The notes under the pieces are model-generated. The model saw only the letters and a program-made list of their open reading frames with translations. It was not told the origin of the DNA and searched no databases. Source: Lactifluus volemus (lineage: Eukaryota > Basidiomycota > Agaricomycetes > Russulales > Russulaceae). From it: a DNA stretch of 64,000 nt. The stretch spans positions 434,001 through 498,000 of the forward strand of contig WTXI01000017.1 in NCBI GenBank assembly GCA_022376515.1. Direction: 5' to 3'. The position numbers were made by a program, and so were the translations under genes. Positions 10,324-22,230 of the stretch are shown piece by piece. Numbering within the stretch: position 1 is the first letter of the stretch; the number at the start of each line of letters is the position of its first letter.

Positions 10324-11699
10324 ATGCCTTACGAGGAAGACTCACGCTATCTCTCTCCTTCGTCGTCGTCAACGCCAAAGAAATCACCATCAAAACACAA
10401 CCTGGCCCGTAACAGGTCTAGTACCTCCCTCCGCGGCGGCACCTCATCTCTCGCACACGAACTCGCCGTCGCGCTATTACCAGAACCAACAGCGGGCTCC
10501 AAGTTACTCGCGGAGGAGTTTGGTATCGAATACGACGAGGGGCAGAGGGGATCGATGGATTACCGCCAGAGGGCGACGGCGTACCGACCTTTGCGGTCTC
10601 CAATGACTTGGACCCCTCAATGTCACTCGATGCCACACCTGAATCCAGTACACCCCCCGCCACAGACGACAATGACGACAATGACGACGACGCCTTCGAT
10701 CCGACCTTTGACAGCCTAACAACAACAGCAGTAGAGCCTCGCGTGCGGCGGCGCAGTCTACCAGACGCAGACGCCATGTCACTCCTCTCGCAGAACCTCG
10801 AGTCGACTGAAAAGTTCCTCGCTCATCTGCGACGTCTAGATACGGACGGGCCGGCCCCGCTCGCACTTGAGACGCTCGCGGCGGACATCATCAGTCGACT
10901 GAACGAGACGGTACGCGACCGTGAAGAGCAAGTACGTGAACTTCTCAAGTACGAGCGCGAGTTTCAACGCATCGGGGCCGAAGTCGGTGGCCCTGACGCT
11001 CTGGCGAGTCTCGATGCGCTCGAAGACCCTCGCGGATTGTCATTATCCGATGCACACCCTTCTTCTTCTTCTTCTTCTTCCTCCTCATCCGCACCTGCAC
11101 CCGCATCTGCGCCAGCGACAGCATCTGAACCAGCGCACTCACGCACACTCGAACCCGTCGCCGAAGAGCCTTCCTTCGCTCACGATTGGGAAATCGATCC
11201 CGACGCGCACCACCTCATGAACCGACAAGACGACGATGGCGCCGAATCGGACGTGGACGTGGACGTAGACGGCGGAACCGGCTTATCCCTCAAAGAAGAC
11301 TCTTTCGTTGTTACTTCTCCCGTGCTTCCGCCGGTGCTCACAGGACCCGCCACGCCCGCCACCGCGATACCCCACTTGGCGCATCTACGTACACATACCG
11401 CGTCCCTCGTCTCGAGCTTGACGGCGCTCTCGGAGCACGCGCAGGTGAATGGGGCCGCGACGACCGAGGCGGGGCGTAAGATTCGTGCGCTGAAGAACAA
11501 GCTGGGCGGGTGGCGCATGGATTGGGATAGTGCTGAGCGAAGTCGCGCGCGCATCGAGCGGTGGGAGACGAGCGGGGATGTGGAGGGTGGCGCACGTCGC
11601 GTAGACGGCCGTACTGTCGTGGCGGAGCATTTGCGTGAATTCGAACGCGTGTTGGTCGAGGCCAACGTCAAGACACAGGCGATCATGGTCCCGTCGTAG
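10324..11699 (+). CDS. Conserved-looking hypothetical protein, coiled coil, one frameshift
   Basis: Not recognised. The N-terminal frame runs from 10324 through the segment ending ...LLAEEFGIEYDEG, then coding sense continues in another frame from about 10545 (EGIDGLPPEG...) to the stop at 11699. The two frames join without any room for a normal intron; one extra G in the GGGG run at 10539-10542 would make them continuous. Visible features: a Ser-rich basic start, an acidic Asp/Asn repeat (about 10660-10690), a helical/coiled-coil block around SLLSQNLESTEKFLAHLRR, a poly-Ser run near 11058-11090, Ala-Pro repeats, and a charged C-terminal helix ending in a segment rich in Arg/Trp/Glu. No enzyme motif is seen. 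The frameshift is either an assembly error or a real lesion. Confidence 0.65.
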
Positions 11700-12025
11700 T
11701 TTTTTTTCGCCTGTAGAACCACCCCGATACCTCCTTGCTTTCCACTTCATGGACTCTGTGTCCTAGATGGGTCAACTTTTATACCGTACCTCTCATTTGC
11801 TCGATCTGCCTTTGCCTGTTCCTTACTTCGCAGTATTGATGCAACAGTACACGATTCCCGATACATGTATACCTGTAGCCTACATATACACACTCTAGTT
11901 GAGCCCCGGGGGGATAAAGACTATGGAGTGGGTTACATATGTCCAACTACAGCATTCAATGGTACACGCGCGTACAGTAGTAAGAGATACAGCTTTACGG
12001 CTTCTGGTGCGGCGAGCACCACCTT
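11700..12025. other. Convergent 3' intergenic region
   Basis: 326 bp between the stop codons of two convergent genes (the hypothetical gene and MMS19). It includes a T-run at 11700-11707. It should hold both polyadenylation regions; nothing else is recognised. Confidence 0.4.
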
Positions 12026-15000
12026 TTAACCGGAATACGTGAACCAGTTTGTCCTGCCAACGTGCGATCAGAAGAGCGAAAACGAGCGAAAGCGGATCAA
12101 TCACACAGACCTGGCGTCGACGGCCTCCTTACGCACCAAACGCTTCGGGTCGTCCAGGACTTTCGCGAGCTCACGTAGCACTGTCGCCTTTTGTGGGTGC
12201 AGTATATCGTATCTCACAATCTTCGGTAGTATGGCGAGGTACTTGAGCGCGCCCACTCGTACCCTCTGTCCTTTCCATATCAGTAAACATTGCCCGTAAA
12301 ACGTAACGAAAAAAAAAAAAAAAAGAGAGACTGACAGCGTCTGGCATCTCGATAATCATGCTGTTCTGCAACATGATCTTCGTAAGGCTGACAGCGTGCT
12401 CCGCGACAAAGCTGCCTTCCTCGGCCGTCTTCGGTCCGGCTTCTTCATCGGCCTGCGCGGCGGAGAGGAGTGTGTCGATGACTCCCGCGCGAAGCGTAGG
12501 ATCAGGGAGGGAGAGCCCACGGATGAGAAGAGGCATGAGCTAGGGGAAGATCAGCACATAGAGACTGGGTACAACGGGGCTCAGCCACAGGAATCAACAT
12601 ACTATCGGCATTTCGTGGGCATAAGCAAGCCTTGGTATGGCCTTGATGAGCGCGGCGAGCGCTACAAGGTGCGTGGTCTGCCGTGATTGTTCTAAAATAG
12701 AGTAAGCAATAGGTGCCGACTTGGTCGACTAACTTGGACTGACCAGTCGAGTTTTGTATTCCTTCGATTATCCTTGGGAGGATACTACTGGCATACTTCT
12801 GGGAATGGAGGATCTGAAGTGTTGAAGTTAGCTAATTTCGAGACAATATACGTGAAAAGATGACCTTGATGACGGCGTGGTTGCGTTTCGTGAGCACCTT
12901 ATCGGCCGTTCCAATTTGGCCAATCGCACGTGCGGCATCCCACTCCACCTCTATATCGCCGAATAGCTCGAAGAGCCGGCTAACGAACGGCAGAGCCTGC
13001 GGGTGATTTCTAACCAAGAGTGATCGTGAGATCTGTGAGTGGTAAGTGACAACGTCAAAAATTGAGCCGCAACGTTCGTACCCATCCCCATGCTGAGATG
13101 GCACGACGTCGCGCATCTGGATCAGGGGGGTTGGCGATCTCGTCATCCCAAAACGTCGAAAATGTGGTGTTAAGGAACGCTCCGAGATCTTATATTGTTG
13201 GTCAGGGCTACGAGCTGGTGACAAATACCATTTCTCACCCGAAGCGTGCTTGTTGACGATCGCGGAAATGATGTGCCATGCACATTCTCGCTGCATGGTA
13301 GTCTTTGCATGCCGTATGCTCCAGTTTAAAAGTCGCACAAGGAATGTGCCCTCGTCGTCCACAGGTGTCCTGACCTGCTTGAAAGTCAGAAGCTGGGAAA
13401 TCAGAAATGCGCACATTGGGTACGGGCCTCTGGATAAAATGCTATCACGGCCTCAGAAAACAGGGAAACGAGATTGGTTTGGCTCTCCGGTGAGGAAGCT
13501 GGCCAGCAAATTAGTCTAGGACAGAACGCCGGCAAGACCTGACGTACATCAAAGGGTACAAAATGCGAGTTTTCTGGCAGACTTAGGTCACCAACTGCGA
13601 GAGGAGCGATCTCGCCCTTCAGGTACGCAGAGAATAGGGCCGCGGCAAACTTTTCCTGCCTCCTGTACCAAAGAATAGCGTCAGGGAGTGTCATGTATGG
13701 GCAGCCCATCGAATAACCTACTGCACAGATAGCGACTGTGTGACAAGGCTCACTAACTGCGCAATGACACTGGTGACACGCGGATCTGTCACCCCTGTGC
13801 TTCCCGTAGTCGCAAGTGTTCCGTACACAGCGAGGTTGAACATCGCGGAACCAGTCGGTCTAAGTATTTTGATACATCCACGTCCCCATTTTCCACCTTG
13901 CGTGACAACACATCCGCGAGCGTCGATAGCAGCGCATGGACATACGCTGCCGAGGGCTCGGGGTCCTCGGGGCTGCTGCAGGAGCATAGAGTAGGCTCAA
14001 GCGTACGGATAGGCGAACAACAAGTGTCTCGAAAAGATCGGGGTGAGCGCAGAGCCGAGACAGTGCGGAGAGAACCGTGCGATATTTTTCGCGTCCTTCG
14101 AAGTCCTCCCTTGCAGGGGCCTGATCCGGTAGTGCTGAGAAGAGAAGAGGAAACGTCATTTGCGTTATATGAGATGGCGTCTTGATAGAGATGATTTTAA
14201 GCAGATCGAGGGCAGCATCACTAGAATGTCGTGAGCAGCAGAAAGACTTTGAGAAAGTCGGCAAATGAGCACCTTGCGCCGAGCAGGTCATCTTGCTGAC
14301 TGGCAATGACCTCGTTGACATTTTGAACGACAAATCCAATTTCCTGGTCATCAAGAAGGCCGGAAGTAGTCACCAAAGCACTCAGACCATCGATCGCAGG
14401 ACGCAACGAAGATTGTGCCTTCAGCCGGTGACCAAAATGCCCAACACTTCGTCCTTGAATGGGAAGAAGAAAATCTCCTCGGCAAGATCTACCTTAGCTG
14501 CAGAGTCGCGCGCAGCCGCGATGAGGGAAGATAAACGTGAGAGTACTGGCCTCTATTGGGTATCTCGTCTGGATCAACGAAGAGCTTTGTAAGGTGCGGA
14601 ACAGCATGAGAGAGCGTATATCGCGAAACGGATGCTATTCATGTATTCATGAGTTTTGAGCCAATGATAAAATCGAGTCCATGCTGACCGGTGGTTGACG
14701 TCAAGGCGCACAACACTCTGATGGCCGGCTTCGCCTGACTCTTTTCTGGCTCCTTCAAAATTTGAAGACACTCTTCACAAACCTCTTTCGCAAGGCCGTC
14801 AATATCAGCATCTATGGCTTCGCTTGCATATATTGTCTTGATGAGAACCTGAGTTGTGTTAAGAGCCTCTTCTTCCGTCTCCGGATCAGTAGGCTGAAAG
14901 ATCTCGAGTTTGAGGGAACTCCAAAGCTTGCGCGCCGAATTTGTAGCGACTCTAGGCCCATACACGGGAAGACATGTAGCAAGGGTTTGAAGGGTATCAC

Positions 15001-16213
15001 GCTGTTCCTATCTGTGAGCCTGTTATCATGTGCGCGTATAATCGACGGTATACCTTTGTTGCAGGTGAGCCAGCGTTAACCTTGTCAAGGAAGAGAGGAA
15101 CGGCAAGATTTCCAAACAATGGGCTGGCACTCAAACATAACCTGCGATTGTAATCAGCAAGAACACTGTCATGCTGGAAGTTGGATCCTACCGAAGCGTG
15201 TTTTTCAGATCATCTGCAGTAATCCCATACGGATCATTTAGAGGTTGTCTGAACGTAATTGGAAAATAGCAGAAAGTAATGTTAAAGATATCCTAGGACA
15301 CGATGCAAGTCAGACGATAGGAGAGCGAAGAAACATGAATCGCACCTCGAACTTAGAGGAGATATCAAACTCTATAGCTAGTACTCTAGCTATTGTGAAT
15401 GTAATCATGAGATTCCGGGGATCCTTCTCGCCATCTGCCAAGGCGATATACCCGGAGAGAAAACGATCGCCCATGTTCTTTAGCACTATCAATGCTTAAG
15501 GACACCTTGAACGAGTAATGCGGAAAGAAAGACATCTCACCATTGCGGTGCAACGCTACAAGAGAATCAAAAATACAAAAAACTGTGTGGCGCTGCACTT
15601 GAACGAGCGATTGCATCTTCACATTGGCAAATATCCTGCGCCGGTATTCGTATTACCACAAACATACATTGAAAAAAGCAGCTCACGCTGCACAGATGTC
15701 AACAACGTTATCGGGTTTAGTGTTGGGATACGAGTTATCGCGAGGATACCCTTGAGGGCGGGAATTATTGTCTCGGTGTCCTCTAACTTGGACGTGAAGA
15801 AGGCGACAAGAACCTTGACTTGATCATTGGATGGGTTGATGTAAAATACATCTTGAGCTACATAGCACGCACCAGACTGGAGATTGAAACTCTCCGGTGG
15901 GCATTTATCGACCACCAAGGCTAGAAACTCGACACCTGTTGGATAATGTCTGGGGAGGAAACGCATATAATCGAGATTTGATGGGTACCTTTATTCCTAA
16001 GATCGTCTTCCTCTGACGTTAAATACTCCCCCAATGCCTTGACAACATGCACCAGCTTGAGCTGACCATCTGCAATACCTGGAAGCTCAGACTGATCTTA
16101 GGATAACCACAATTCTCCATCGTTCACTGGCGTGTACCTGATACTGTGTCTTCAATTTCCTTGTCTCTAGGAGAGGCGACCCATGTACGAACGTAGCGTT
16201 CTGCTGCCTCCAT
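12026..16213 (-). CDS. MMS19: MMS19 nucleotide excision repair / CIA targeting protein
   Basis: HEAT-repeat adaptor of the cytosolic iron-sulfur assembly targeting complex, delivering Fe-S clusters to DNA repair and replication enzymes (yeast Met18). Read on the minus strand. The start at 16213 encodes MEAAERYVRTWVASP. Family landmarks in order: VHVVKALGEYLTSEEDDLRNK; FLPRHYPTGVEF; DGEKDPRNL (about 15430); NDPYGITADDLKNTL; a run of HEAT helices; LPENSHFVPFD (about 13580); the C-terminal MMS19_C block with RVGALKYLAILPKIVRYDIL and KRLVRKEAVDAR. The last intron (12054-12110) joins this to a final exon encoding TNWFTYSG and the stop. There are many short introns, one holding a 16-bp A run (plus strand, about 12309-12325). 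Individual intron borders other than the first and last were not all checked. Confidence 0.88.
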
Positions 16214-16311
16214 TGAGCGATGTGCGAGTAAAAGGTCACGGTTGCCAGTGAGCGCTTACGCAACTTGCGTGGTCGACGCTCGACGCTCTCAAAGTCATCC
16301 TCGCACGGCCG
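16214..16311. promoter_or_regulatory. 98-bp bidirectional promoter region
   Basis: Only 98 bp separate the start codons of MMS19 (minus) and the NDUFAF7-like gene (plus), so both core promoters and both 5' UTRs must lie here or inside the neighbouring gene. The segment is rich in gcgt/cgac words; no TATA box was found. Confidence 0.55.
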
Positions 16312-18019
16312 ATGCGCCCTCTGGGGACTTTCGTCTTTAGAGCACATTTTCGACGCCGCAGCTTGAGACTCAACACATCAAACCCGCCTCCATTTCATAG
16401 ACTCACTCGTTCTTTCTCTTCCACGCCGTCCACTTCTCGAGCAGGGAAGCCTCCAAAAGACCGCTTCAACTACAACCCCGAGATATTCTTCGATGAGGCC
16501 CAGATCCCGACCACATGCAATACGCGCGCGTCACTTCGAATGATCTCGAGCAGTACACCAAACCACCGACACGCGTCAAGATGCTCGTGCGCGACTTTAT
16601 CGAGGACTCGTTGTACAACCCGCACTACGGATATTTCCCACAGCAGGCGACTATATTCACGTCTGCAGGGGATCCCATAGACTTCCGTTCCATGCGCGAC
16701 TCTGCAGAGTTTCAAAATGAGGTCGCACAGCGATATTCGACATATGGTACCGATGAGGAAGGGCCGGGAAGGCAGATATGGCATACGCCCACGGAACTTT
16801 TCAAGGTGTGTTCTGCATCTGACGTACATGGTTCAGACAGTGACCCTCGCGTACAGCCATACTATGGACAGGCCATCGCCCGATGCCTGGTATCTGAGTA
16901 TCTCCTCAAAAACTTCCCTTACGAGGACCTCGTTATCTACGAGATTGGCGCAGGGAATGGCACGTTGGCCATGGACATCCTTGACTACATCCAAAGCGAG
17001 TATCCTGAAGTCTACGAGCGTACCCATTACAACATCGTGGAGATTAGTCGTCGTCTGGCGAAATTGCAGCAGGAACTCCTGGTCCCGCGACATCCCTGTG
17101 TCACTGTAACCCCCAAGAGTATCTTCCACTGGGATCAGCGAGAACCGGCCCCGTGTTTCTTCCTGGCGATGGAAGTCATCGTGGGTCGTTTATTTGTTTC
17201 GTTCTCGCTCGAAACGTTGATCCCACGCAGGACAACTTTGCTCACGACATGATCCGCTATGACTATCGCTCTTTGGAGCCGTACCAGGCCCTCATCACCG
17301 TCGATGCTCAGGGAGACTATGGCATATACTACACGCGCGTCACCGACAACCTCATCGCCTCCTTCCTTAACCTCCGGCGCCGTCTTGGGCACTCACCACC
17401 GCTTCCCGCCATCCTCAAATCTCCCTCAGTTCGCTCGATATACAACAACCTCCCCTTCGCTCCAAACCTCTCTACTCCCGAGTACATCCCCACCCGCCTG
17501 CTCAGCCTCCTGCGCACGCTACGCAAACACTTCCCACGACACCGACTTCTCCTCTCGGACTTCAGCTCGCTCCCAGATACCATCCCGGGCGTGAACGCGC
17601 CCGTCGTACAGGCGCGCGTGCGTGGGAAGGCCGTCGCGTGCTCAACACTCTTCGTCCGCCCGGGCCTATTCGACATCTTCTTTCCGACGCATTTTGGACG
17701 CCTGCGCGATATGTACGAGCACGTGCTCGCTCAGCCACGTGTGGGCGACGATCTGCCCGTCGCCCCTTCGCCACTCGCAAACAGCGTATCACCACTATCC
17801 ATCGGCGCGGGCTTCTTTTCCTCGTACAAGCCGCAGAACCGGCGTTCCCCCATAGATGGTGTGGCGAGCTCGAGCGGGTTACCTGTCGGCGAGCTCAAGT
17901 CGAACGTGTTCACGCATGCAGAGTTTATGGAGACGTATGCAGACCTCGAGCTCACACGCTTAAAAAGTGGCGAGAACCCTCTCGTGGACTACTATAAAAA
18001 TGTCAAATTTGTGTTCTGA
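16312..18019 (+). CDS. NDUFAF7-like mitochondrial class I methyltransferase
   Basis: PF02636-type SAM-dependent methyltransferase; the human member methylates complex I subunit NDUFS2 on arginine during assembly. An Arg/Ser-rich N-terminus (RAHFRRRSLRLN, RSFSSTPSTSR) looks like a mitochondrial presequence. Core motifs: VKMLVRDFIEDSLYNPHYGYF, then the SAM-binding IYEIGAGNGTLAMDIL, NIVEISRRLAKLQ, LAMEVI-DNFAHDMI. Introns are at 16806-16856 (51 nt, in frame and stop-free) and 17181-17230 (50 nt). The C-terminus ends near ENPLVDYYKNVKFVF. Oddity: the presequence frame and the core frame differ by one base at the CCC run 16506-16508, with no possible intron; a fourth C would join them. I infer a consensus error or a recent lesion. 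Confidence 0.85.
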
Positions 18020-18103
18020 TATTTTTTTTCGTCTGCTTTTTCTCTTCCGGCTTCTATCATGGTCGTGACCACGCAAGCACTTTCCACACGAAACATTATC
18101 TAT

Positions 18104-19180
18104 TCAGTTGCGCAGGATATAAAGGTAGTAATGGAAAGCATCCCCGATCTGTTGGATCTCAAGCGTCGTTTGTTGCCGCGCCAGGTACCGTCTTCGGAAG
18201 TGAGGTTGGCCAAAGGTTAGGTAAAGAAACGTGCCACTGCCCTTCCGCAGAACCCTGTGTTTTGAGCGTGTGGAGTTAGATGACCTTGATACACAGCAAA
18301 AGAAGGTCGCGTCGAACCGAAGAACCTCGTCGACCTCTTTTGTGCAATCGTCTATGACTTGCTGGGGAGGGTCCTGGAGGCGGGTGAGCATGCTATAGTA
18401 CAGCGCTGATGCCATTGGGTAGTGGACGTGCCCAAACATCCCCTTTGGCGGTCATCATTGCATCCATTGTACCTCAGTTTATAGGATTAGTCCGAAAACC
18501 TCACCCACTCAAACAAGGCATTTACCTTTGTCAAAGCGACGTCAAAGCTGGCGTCTTCAAACTTCAAGTTACGGACGTCCATGACGAGCCCTGAAGTAGT
18601 CACCCAGATCAAATCTCTCCGTCGTGATGGATTCGGAAAAAGAACGAATACATTGCATTTCTGGTCGATTGTGATTCCTTGCATGCATGCGCTCAATCAC
18701 AACCGGAGAATACTGTGGCGTCCGTCCCAATCAGTGAGCTGAATGCGATCAACAAAACTTGGCCGCACGTCGATGTTGACGATGTTCTTGTACCCGTCAT
18801 CATACATCTTGAATTGCGATGAGTCGCTGAACGGTTTCGTAGTTCAAAACGCACATCTTCCGATAGCGTCGAGTTACCACAGCCAAGCATGAGGATGCGT
18901 GCGGTCCTATCAAGAAGACCGGGCGGAGAAGGTGTGCAACGTCTTCGTATCTCTTGAACCAGTCAAAGGTCACATCTTCCCCTTCTCTTTGCGTACGAGT
19001 TTGTTATGTTCTGGATCTGTGGCAAGCAAAAGCCACTCACAACGCATATCGCTGGTCCCTATTATTTCAAAGGAGGCGTTTGGAAGAAAAAAGTGGGATC
19101 TAATTTGTTAAATCGCACCAGTAGTCCCTAGTTCCATATTCTTCGTTCGTGGTGGGCAGCGTATTCGTCGCGGTCGTCAT
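18104..19180 (-). CDS. EEF1AKMT4/METTL13-like lysine methyltransferase
   Basis: Small seven-beta-strand methyltransferase related to the enzymes that methylate lysines of translation elongation factor eEF1A. On the minus strand the start at 19180 encodes MTTATNTLPTTNEEYGTRDYW. Spliced exons then give WDQRYAEGEDVTFDWFKRY, the SAM motif ILMLGCGNSTLSED, MYDDGYKNIVNID, YSPVVIERMHARN, LVMDVRNLKFEDASFDV, DPPQQVIDDCTKEVDEVLR, and the C-terminus FGQPHFRRRYL...FHYYLYILRN. About eight tiny introns. One donor (TGG followed by gcacgt) appears to be GC. A one-base discontinuity sits at about 18911 (between ...RPVFL and DRTARIL), and a second may lie near 18471. It is convergent with the NDUFAF7-like gene, with 84 bp between stops. 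Exact substrate is inferred from family only. Confidence 0.8.
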
Positions 19181-19372
19181 AATCGGATCGGAATGAAAGA
19201 CCCGCGTGCCGTAGCCGAGATCCGGGCCGACTGAGCGCGTAACGACCGCCCTTGGAGGGCGGAGCGGAGACGTAAGTGCTCTTAACCCCACAGGCCAATC
19301 GACTTGTCACACGTCCTTAAAGCTTGATTTCTCACCACCACCTAGCTGAAAAATCCTTATTTTTCAATAAAA
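19181..19372. promoter_or_regulatory. Divergent promoter region
   Basis: 192 bp between the start codons of the EEF1AKMT4-like gene (minus) and the TMEM14-like gene (plus). It contains a C/G-rich block (about 19200-19275) and an A/T-rich stretch just before the plus-strand ATG. Shared promoter by position only. Confidence 0.45.
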
Positions 19373-19883
19373 ATGGTGTGTACAGTGAATGTCGATGTCC
19401 TCGACGGAGAGAGAGATTTTATCCTGGAACTGACTACCCCCCTTCTTCAGTCTGCTATCCCCGCATTCGTCATGGGTACTCTCTGTATCGTCGGGGGCGT
19501 AACTGGATATGCCCGCACGCGGTCGATCCCATCACTCGTTGCTGGCGTCGGGTACGTGACGGAACTAACTACGGTTGATCACCGCTAACCTAACCCCACG
19601 GTCCCCACCTTAGCGTTGGCGCCCTCTACCTCTACAGTGGGGATAGCATCCGCAAGCACACTTCTAGCGGGCTTGAGATTGCACTCGGTGAGAAATACTG
19701 CTTTATTCGCTACTTCCCCGTGTCCGTAATCACCAAACTTGGTTGGTCTCAGGTGCTTCAGCATTGCTACTCCTTTCATCACTCCCGAGATTCAGCAAGG
19801 GCCCAGTCCCCGCGATGCTCACTGTCACGTCTGCTGTGACAGGCATATATTACAGTAGGGCGATATACAAGTTGCGCAAGTAG
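19373..19883 (+). CDS. TMEM14-family (Tmemb_14 / UPF0136) membrane protein, 127 aa
   Basis: Three exons, 19373-19551, 19614-19687 and 19753-19883, total 128 codons with stop. The product has four hydrophobic helices with the family signature: MGTLCIVGGVTGYARTRSIP, SLVAGVGVGALYLYSG, GLEIALGASALLLLSSLPRF, KGPVPAMLTVTSAVTGIYYS. TMEM14 proteins are small mitochondrial/organelle inner-membrane proteins (human TMEM14C imports protoporphyrinogen in haem synthesis); the fungal role is not established. Introns of 62 and 65 nt carry normal GT-AG borders. Length is normal for the family. Confidence 0.88.
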
Positions 19884-20329
19884 ATGGTGGGCATGCATCG
19901 GTGTCGAGGACTTGCCCTGATTTTTTGATATCTTCTAACTATCGTGCCGTGTACGACCATCGTCGGGTTTGTCTTAAATGGATTTGGTTCAGTTGTTTAT
20001 ATTGTTTAGCAAGTTTCAAGGAATTCTTAGGTAGCATGGCACTGAGGGAAACCTCTCGATGAATTTCTGGCTTAGTGGTGCCGTGCCGAGCACCACGTCG
20101 AACACGCTTTCGACAGACCAGTTAGCAAAACAAATCCAGGATCATTCCCTTGAACCGGAGGGATTCCGCGCAAGATGTGGGAGGTCGCCACGTGCAGGAC
20201 GCCAACATTTTGACATAGCACAGCATCAAAGGCCCACCAGTCTACTCGCAAGAGACCTAGTGATAACTAGCGTAGTAGGAGTGCCAGAAACAAGATCCGA
20301 GTCTATAATTGTACAACTGCTGTATAGGG

Positions 20330-20400
20330 ACGCCACCAAAATGCCCGACCCAGACCGAATCCGTTTATTCCTCTATATCCTGGGGGTCGCTGGACCTCAA
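20330..20400 (+). pseudogene. 5'-end fragment of an HNH_2 family gene
   Basis: The words MPDPDRIRLFLYI are readable here and match the N-terminus of the four HNH genes downstream (MAQLPDPERIRLILYR). The match stops after about 15 codons. A dead duplication end at the left border of the array. Confidence 0.6.
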
Positions 20401-20409
20401 TGACAGGTA

Positions 20410-20600
20410 CGGGAGCCAATCAGTGAATGCAGATAGTCTGTCATTACCTACGCCAGAGCTAAGCTTGGCTAGGGCATTCCTTTGAGCTCTTGGAACATGC
20501 CCAACATTCCCAGGCGAGGGGGACTAAACCGAGGAGATAGACCTCAGTAAGAACGAAATGGAGGCGGCGACGCGGCGACTCGTAACACGAGATTTGTCAT
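20410..20600 (-). pseudogene. Cytochrome P450 relic, left-most fragment
   Basis: Sequence around 20427-20560 parallels the segment at about 30560-30700 (same word order: gtctgtcaatacct, cgccagagct, gaacatg, gaggactacac). There the minus strand reads as part of a P450. Only the duplicated upstream piece is retained here. Assignment rests on the better copies at 23930-24600 and 30050-30690. Confidence 0.45.
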
Positions 20601-20637
20601 TGTCATTATCTTTGTTGTGATTTAGGGGTGCTACCCG

Positions 20638-21839
20638 ATGGCACAACTACCTGACCCTGAGAGAATTCGTTTGATCCTCTATCGCCCCCCCGATAACTCA
20701 GACCCTTTATGTCTTGACATACCCACAAGCGAGCCAGCCAAATTTTGTCTACGCCCAAGAAAATATTTGAGATATCTTGGATGGTGTGTGCTTGGCGTTG
20801 AAGGACATGTAGCCAAGGTTTCTCCAGGAGAGGCAGTAGATGACATTGGAGACGAAGGGACCCTTGAGGACCAGGGTGTTTATCAATATTGCTATAGCTC
20901 AGCTGAAGGTAATTGGCTTTTCATCAATACCTACATTGTAACCCTACTAACGTCAGTTTCCATGAAGGTCATCCATTAAGCCATGCCGTAGACCTCTACA
21001 CCATCACACGAAGTCCCACACCTGATATCAGTGATGCCTCATCATCCGTGATCTCTTTGTGCGAAGAGCGGTTCCGTGAAATCCTTGAACGTCGTGATGG
21101 ATGTTGCATAATCACACGTGGCCCTCCTCTTATCTGTGTGGCGGCACATATTATCCCGAGCCCCTGTGTACATGGAGACAAGGTGAGCACAGTTCTATTT
21201 AACCACATAAAAATGAAATTAACATCCATTAGTGGTTTCAGTCATTGATCCGCAGCCGCAATGCATATGACGAAGATGTGACGGATCTTCATTCCGTTGA
21301 TGATGTTCGGAACGGATTCCTAGCAAATAAAACCATGCAATACTATTTTGAGAAACAATATCTTGCTATATTGAAGGTGATACTGTCTAGGCCTAGGTTC
21401 AATTATATACTGTACTGACTTGGCACGATTTCTGAAGACACCCAATCCAGTGCTAGGAATTGATGATGTGCCACATAAATGGTGCCCTCTCTACGATGAT
21501 CTCAGGCTGGAGCATCCTTCTGGCGAACGACTCACTCCTCAGTTTCTCAAAGCTGGTAAACATCGTGTATACACGGAAGAGGAGCATTGGTTTGGGGCAG
21601 ATGCTGCATTCAAAATTGGTACCAATCTTCCCAAGCCCTCAGCACTTTTACTTCATTATTCCTATGGTGCCGCCGTTCTAAAGCGCTGGGGTGTTCATCT
21701 TCAAGTCCTCTCTGGTCATCACCGACGTGTTCCAAGTCCTGACGCCACAGTGTCAGTCGCACCCACAGGTGTTTCCTTGGAACTTTCATCTTATATCCAG
21801 CAATGGGCAAGTGAAGTTTCACATGCTTTGAGCCCTTGA
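20638..21839 (+). CDS. HNH_2-type nuclease-domain protein, array copy A (343 aa)
   Basis: Four exons: 20638-20908, 20968-21182, 21233-21376, 21438-21839, in frame throughout. An N-terminal domain of about 100 residues (MAQLPDPERIRLILYR..., then [31 protein letters not shown]) is followed by the HNH_2 core: ILERRDGCCIITRGPPLIC, VAAHIIP (first His), DVRNGFL (Asn), then [12 protein letters not shown]. The position that is usually His after the Asn reads NKTMQYY here, so the catalytic set looks incomplete. The C-terminal helical part ends near QQWASEVSHALSP. Proteins of this type are common and multicopy in Agaricomycetes; the function is unknown. First of four tandem copies. Confidence 0.75.
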
Positions 21840-21949
21840 CGCTGCTCAAGTAGTATTCACAACTTGAAATCACTTACTAGTAGCCTCCATCTGACCATAG
21901 TTCGCTTCTGGTAGAAGGCACTTCTAGACCGCTGATGCAGCTGCTAGAG

Positions 21950-22230
21950 CGCAAATTTCATCTCCGAGTCAAGAGCGAACGAGATAGCAAAACAAAAACC
22001 GTGGCGAAGAGAAAGGGAATGAAAGAGGCAAAAGCTTATGCCCTTACTCTGGAGAGTCGAAGACTCTGTTGCCGGCCGAAACGGCCGCTCGGTCTGTAAG
22101 TGAGGTGAGCCATCGTCACCTGCGCATGAGACTACTATATAAACAGAGGTGTATCATGTGTGAAACATGAAGTGGTATGTAGTTGACGGCTATGGGTGAT
22201 CACCCCCAATGGGGAGCGTTCTTTATCCAC
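21950..22230 (+). repeat. Array 3' module (copy A): three hairpins and a TATA-like box
   Basis: A conserved block downstream of HNH copy A, repeated after copies B (about 26030-26345) and C (about 29280-29580). It contains an AGAGTC/GACTCT hairpin, a CGGCC/GGCCG hairpin, an AGGTGA/TCACCT hairpin and then ctatataaacagagg. No coding sense was found. It may be a promoter or the decayed LTR of a retroelement. Confidence 0.6.

Noticed and set aside
10418..11722. Several minus-strand frames of 100-180 aa opposite the hypothetical gene
   Set aside because: Low-complexity Arg/Ser shadows of GC-rich coding sequence on the plus strand.
20059..20403. 114-aa frame as a complete gene
   Set aside because: Only its last part resembles the HNH N-terminus; the rest has no family likeness, so it is treated as a relic fragment.
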